Of a DNA stretch of 32,883 nucleotides, positions 32,851 to 32,883 are shown in pieces. Each line of letters begins with the position of its first letter. The stretch's first letter is position 1. Source of the stretch: Candidatus Tidjanibacter gallistercoris (GTDB lineage: Bacteria; Bacteroidota; Bacteroidia; Bacteroidales; Rikenellaceae); NCBI GenBank assembly GCA_019114205.1, contig DXFY01000001.1, positions 1-32,883 of the forward strand. The letters are read 5' to 3'. A program made the position numbers and the translations under genes. The notes below the pieces were generated by a model, which worked only from the letters and a program-made list of their open reading frames with translations, had not been told where the DNA came from and ran no database searches.

Positions 32851-32883
32851 GCAGGCAGGCAGGCAGGAAGGAAGGAAGGAAGG
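32851..32883. repeat. Compound tetranucleotide repeat, cut by window end
   Basis: Four copies of GCAG followed by four of GAAG and one more G, ending at the last base of the window, so the true length is unknown. Confidence 0.95.

Larger units (their letters stand above)
32217..32883. other. Gene-free right end
   Basis: Contains the promoter above, a second isolated TATATTTG on the minus strand (32599-32592) with no partner box, an inverted repeat (32808-32842) and the tetranucleotide repeat at the edge. No credible coding frame. Confidence 0.55.

Noticed and set aside
1-32883. CRISPR array, insertion sequence, phage, tRNA or rRNA gene
   Set aside because: No regularly spaced direct repeats, transposase or integrase motifs, or tRNA/rRNA landmarks were found on either strand.

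Overview
The window looks like chromosomal DNA from a Bacteroidales bacterium, most plausibly an Alistipes-like Rikenellaceae member. The basis is high GC for the phylum, many promoters with the Bacteroidetes -7 box TAnnTTTG (several with a TTG box 19-21 bases upstream), BACON-domain lipoproteins, a two-subunit 2-oxoglutarate:ferredoxin oxidoreductase with a fused gamma-alpha chain, an enlarged IspG and a Bacteroidetes-type LspA. The genus is an inference; no rRNA gene is present.

Left region (1-8035, all minus strand): a tandem array of one truncated and four complete paralogous lipoprotein genes. Each complete protein has a lipobox signal peptide, one BACON domain and about 370 residues carrying seven S-x-D/N-G-x(4)-G motifs of the HAF-repeat type, which I read as a seven-bladed beta-propeller. 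Genes are separated by 390-590 bases. Most have their own TTG/TAnnTTTG promoter and their own terminator, so they look like independent transcription units. A further paralog lies at 28765-30228, next to a different large lipoprotein with two repeated fibronectin-III-like domains (30741-32216). No SusC/SusD pair or glycosidase accompanies them, so this is not a classical polysaccharide utilisation locus.

Middle region (8700-28520): mostly housekeeping genes. In order: a CLC chloride channel/transporter with CBS domains and trpS (minus); an MsbA-type ABC exporter and a small lipoprotein resembling the SecD P1 head (plus); korB and korA (minus); a CoA-transferase, lspA and a DUF2147 protein (plus); a membrane-anchored coiled-coil protein, a DUF4377 lipoprotein, a DUF3108 protein and recG (minus); ispG and a WbqC-family protein (plus). 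KorAB and the CoA-transferase, transcribed divergently, both concern acyl-CoA and ferredoxin-linked carbon metabolism. LspA matures the lipoproteins that dominate the window's accessory part.

Right end (32217-32883): gene-free, with the promoter of the last lipoprotein gene, an inverted repeat and, at the very edge, a compound tetranucleotide repeat (four GCAG then four GAAG). The best candidates for something undescribed are the BACON/seven-motif lipoprotein family, the orphan SecD-head-like lipoprotein and the edge microsatellite.
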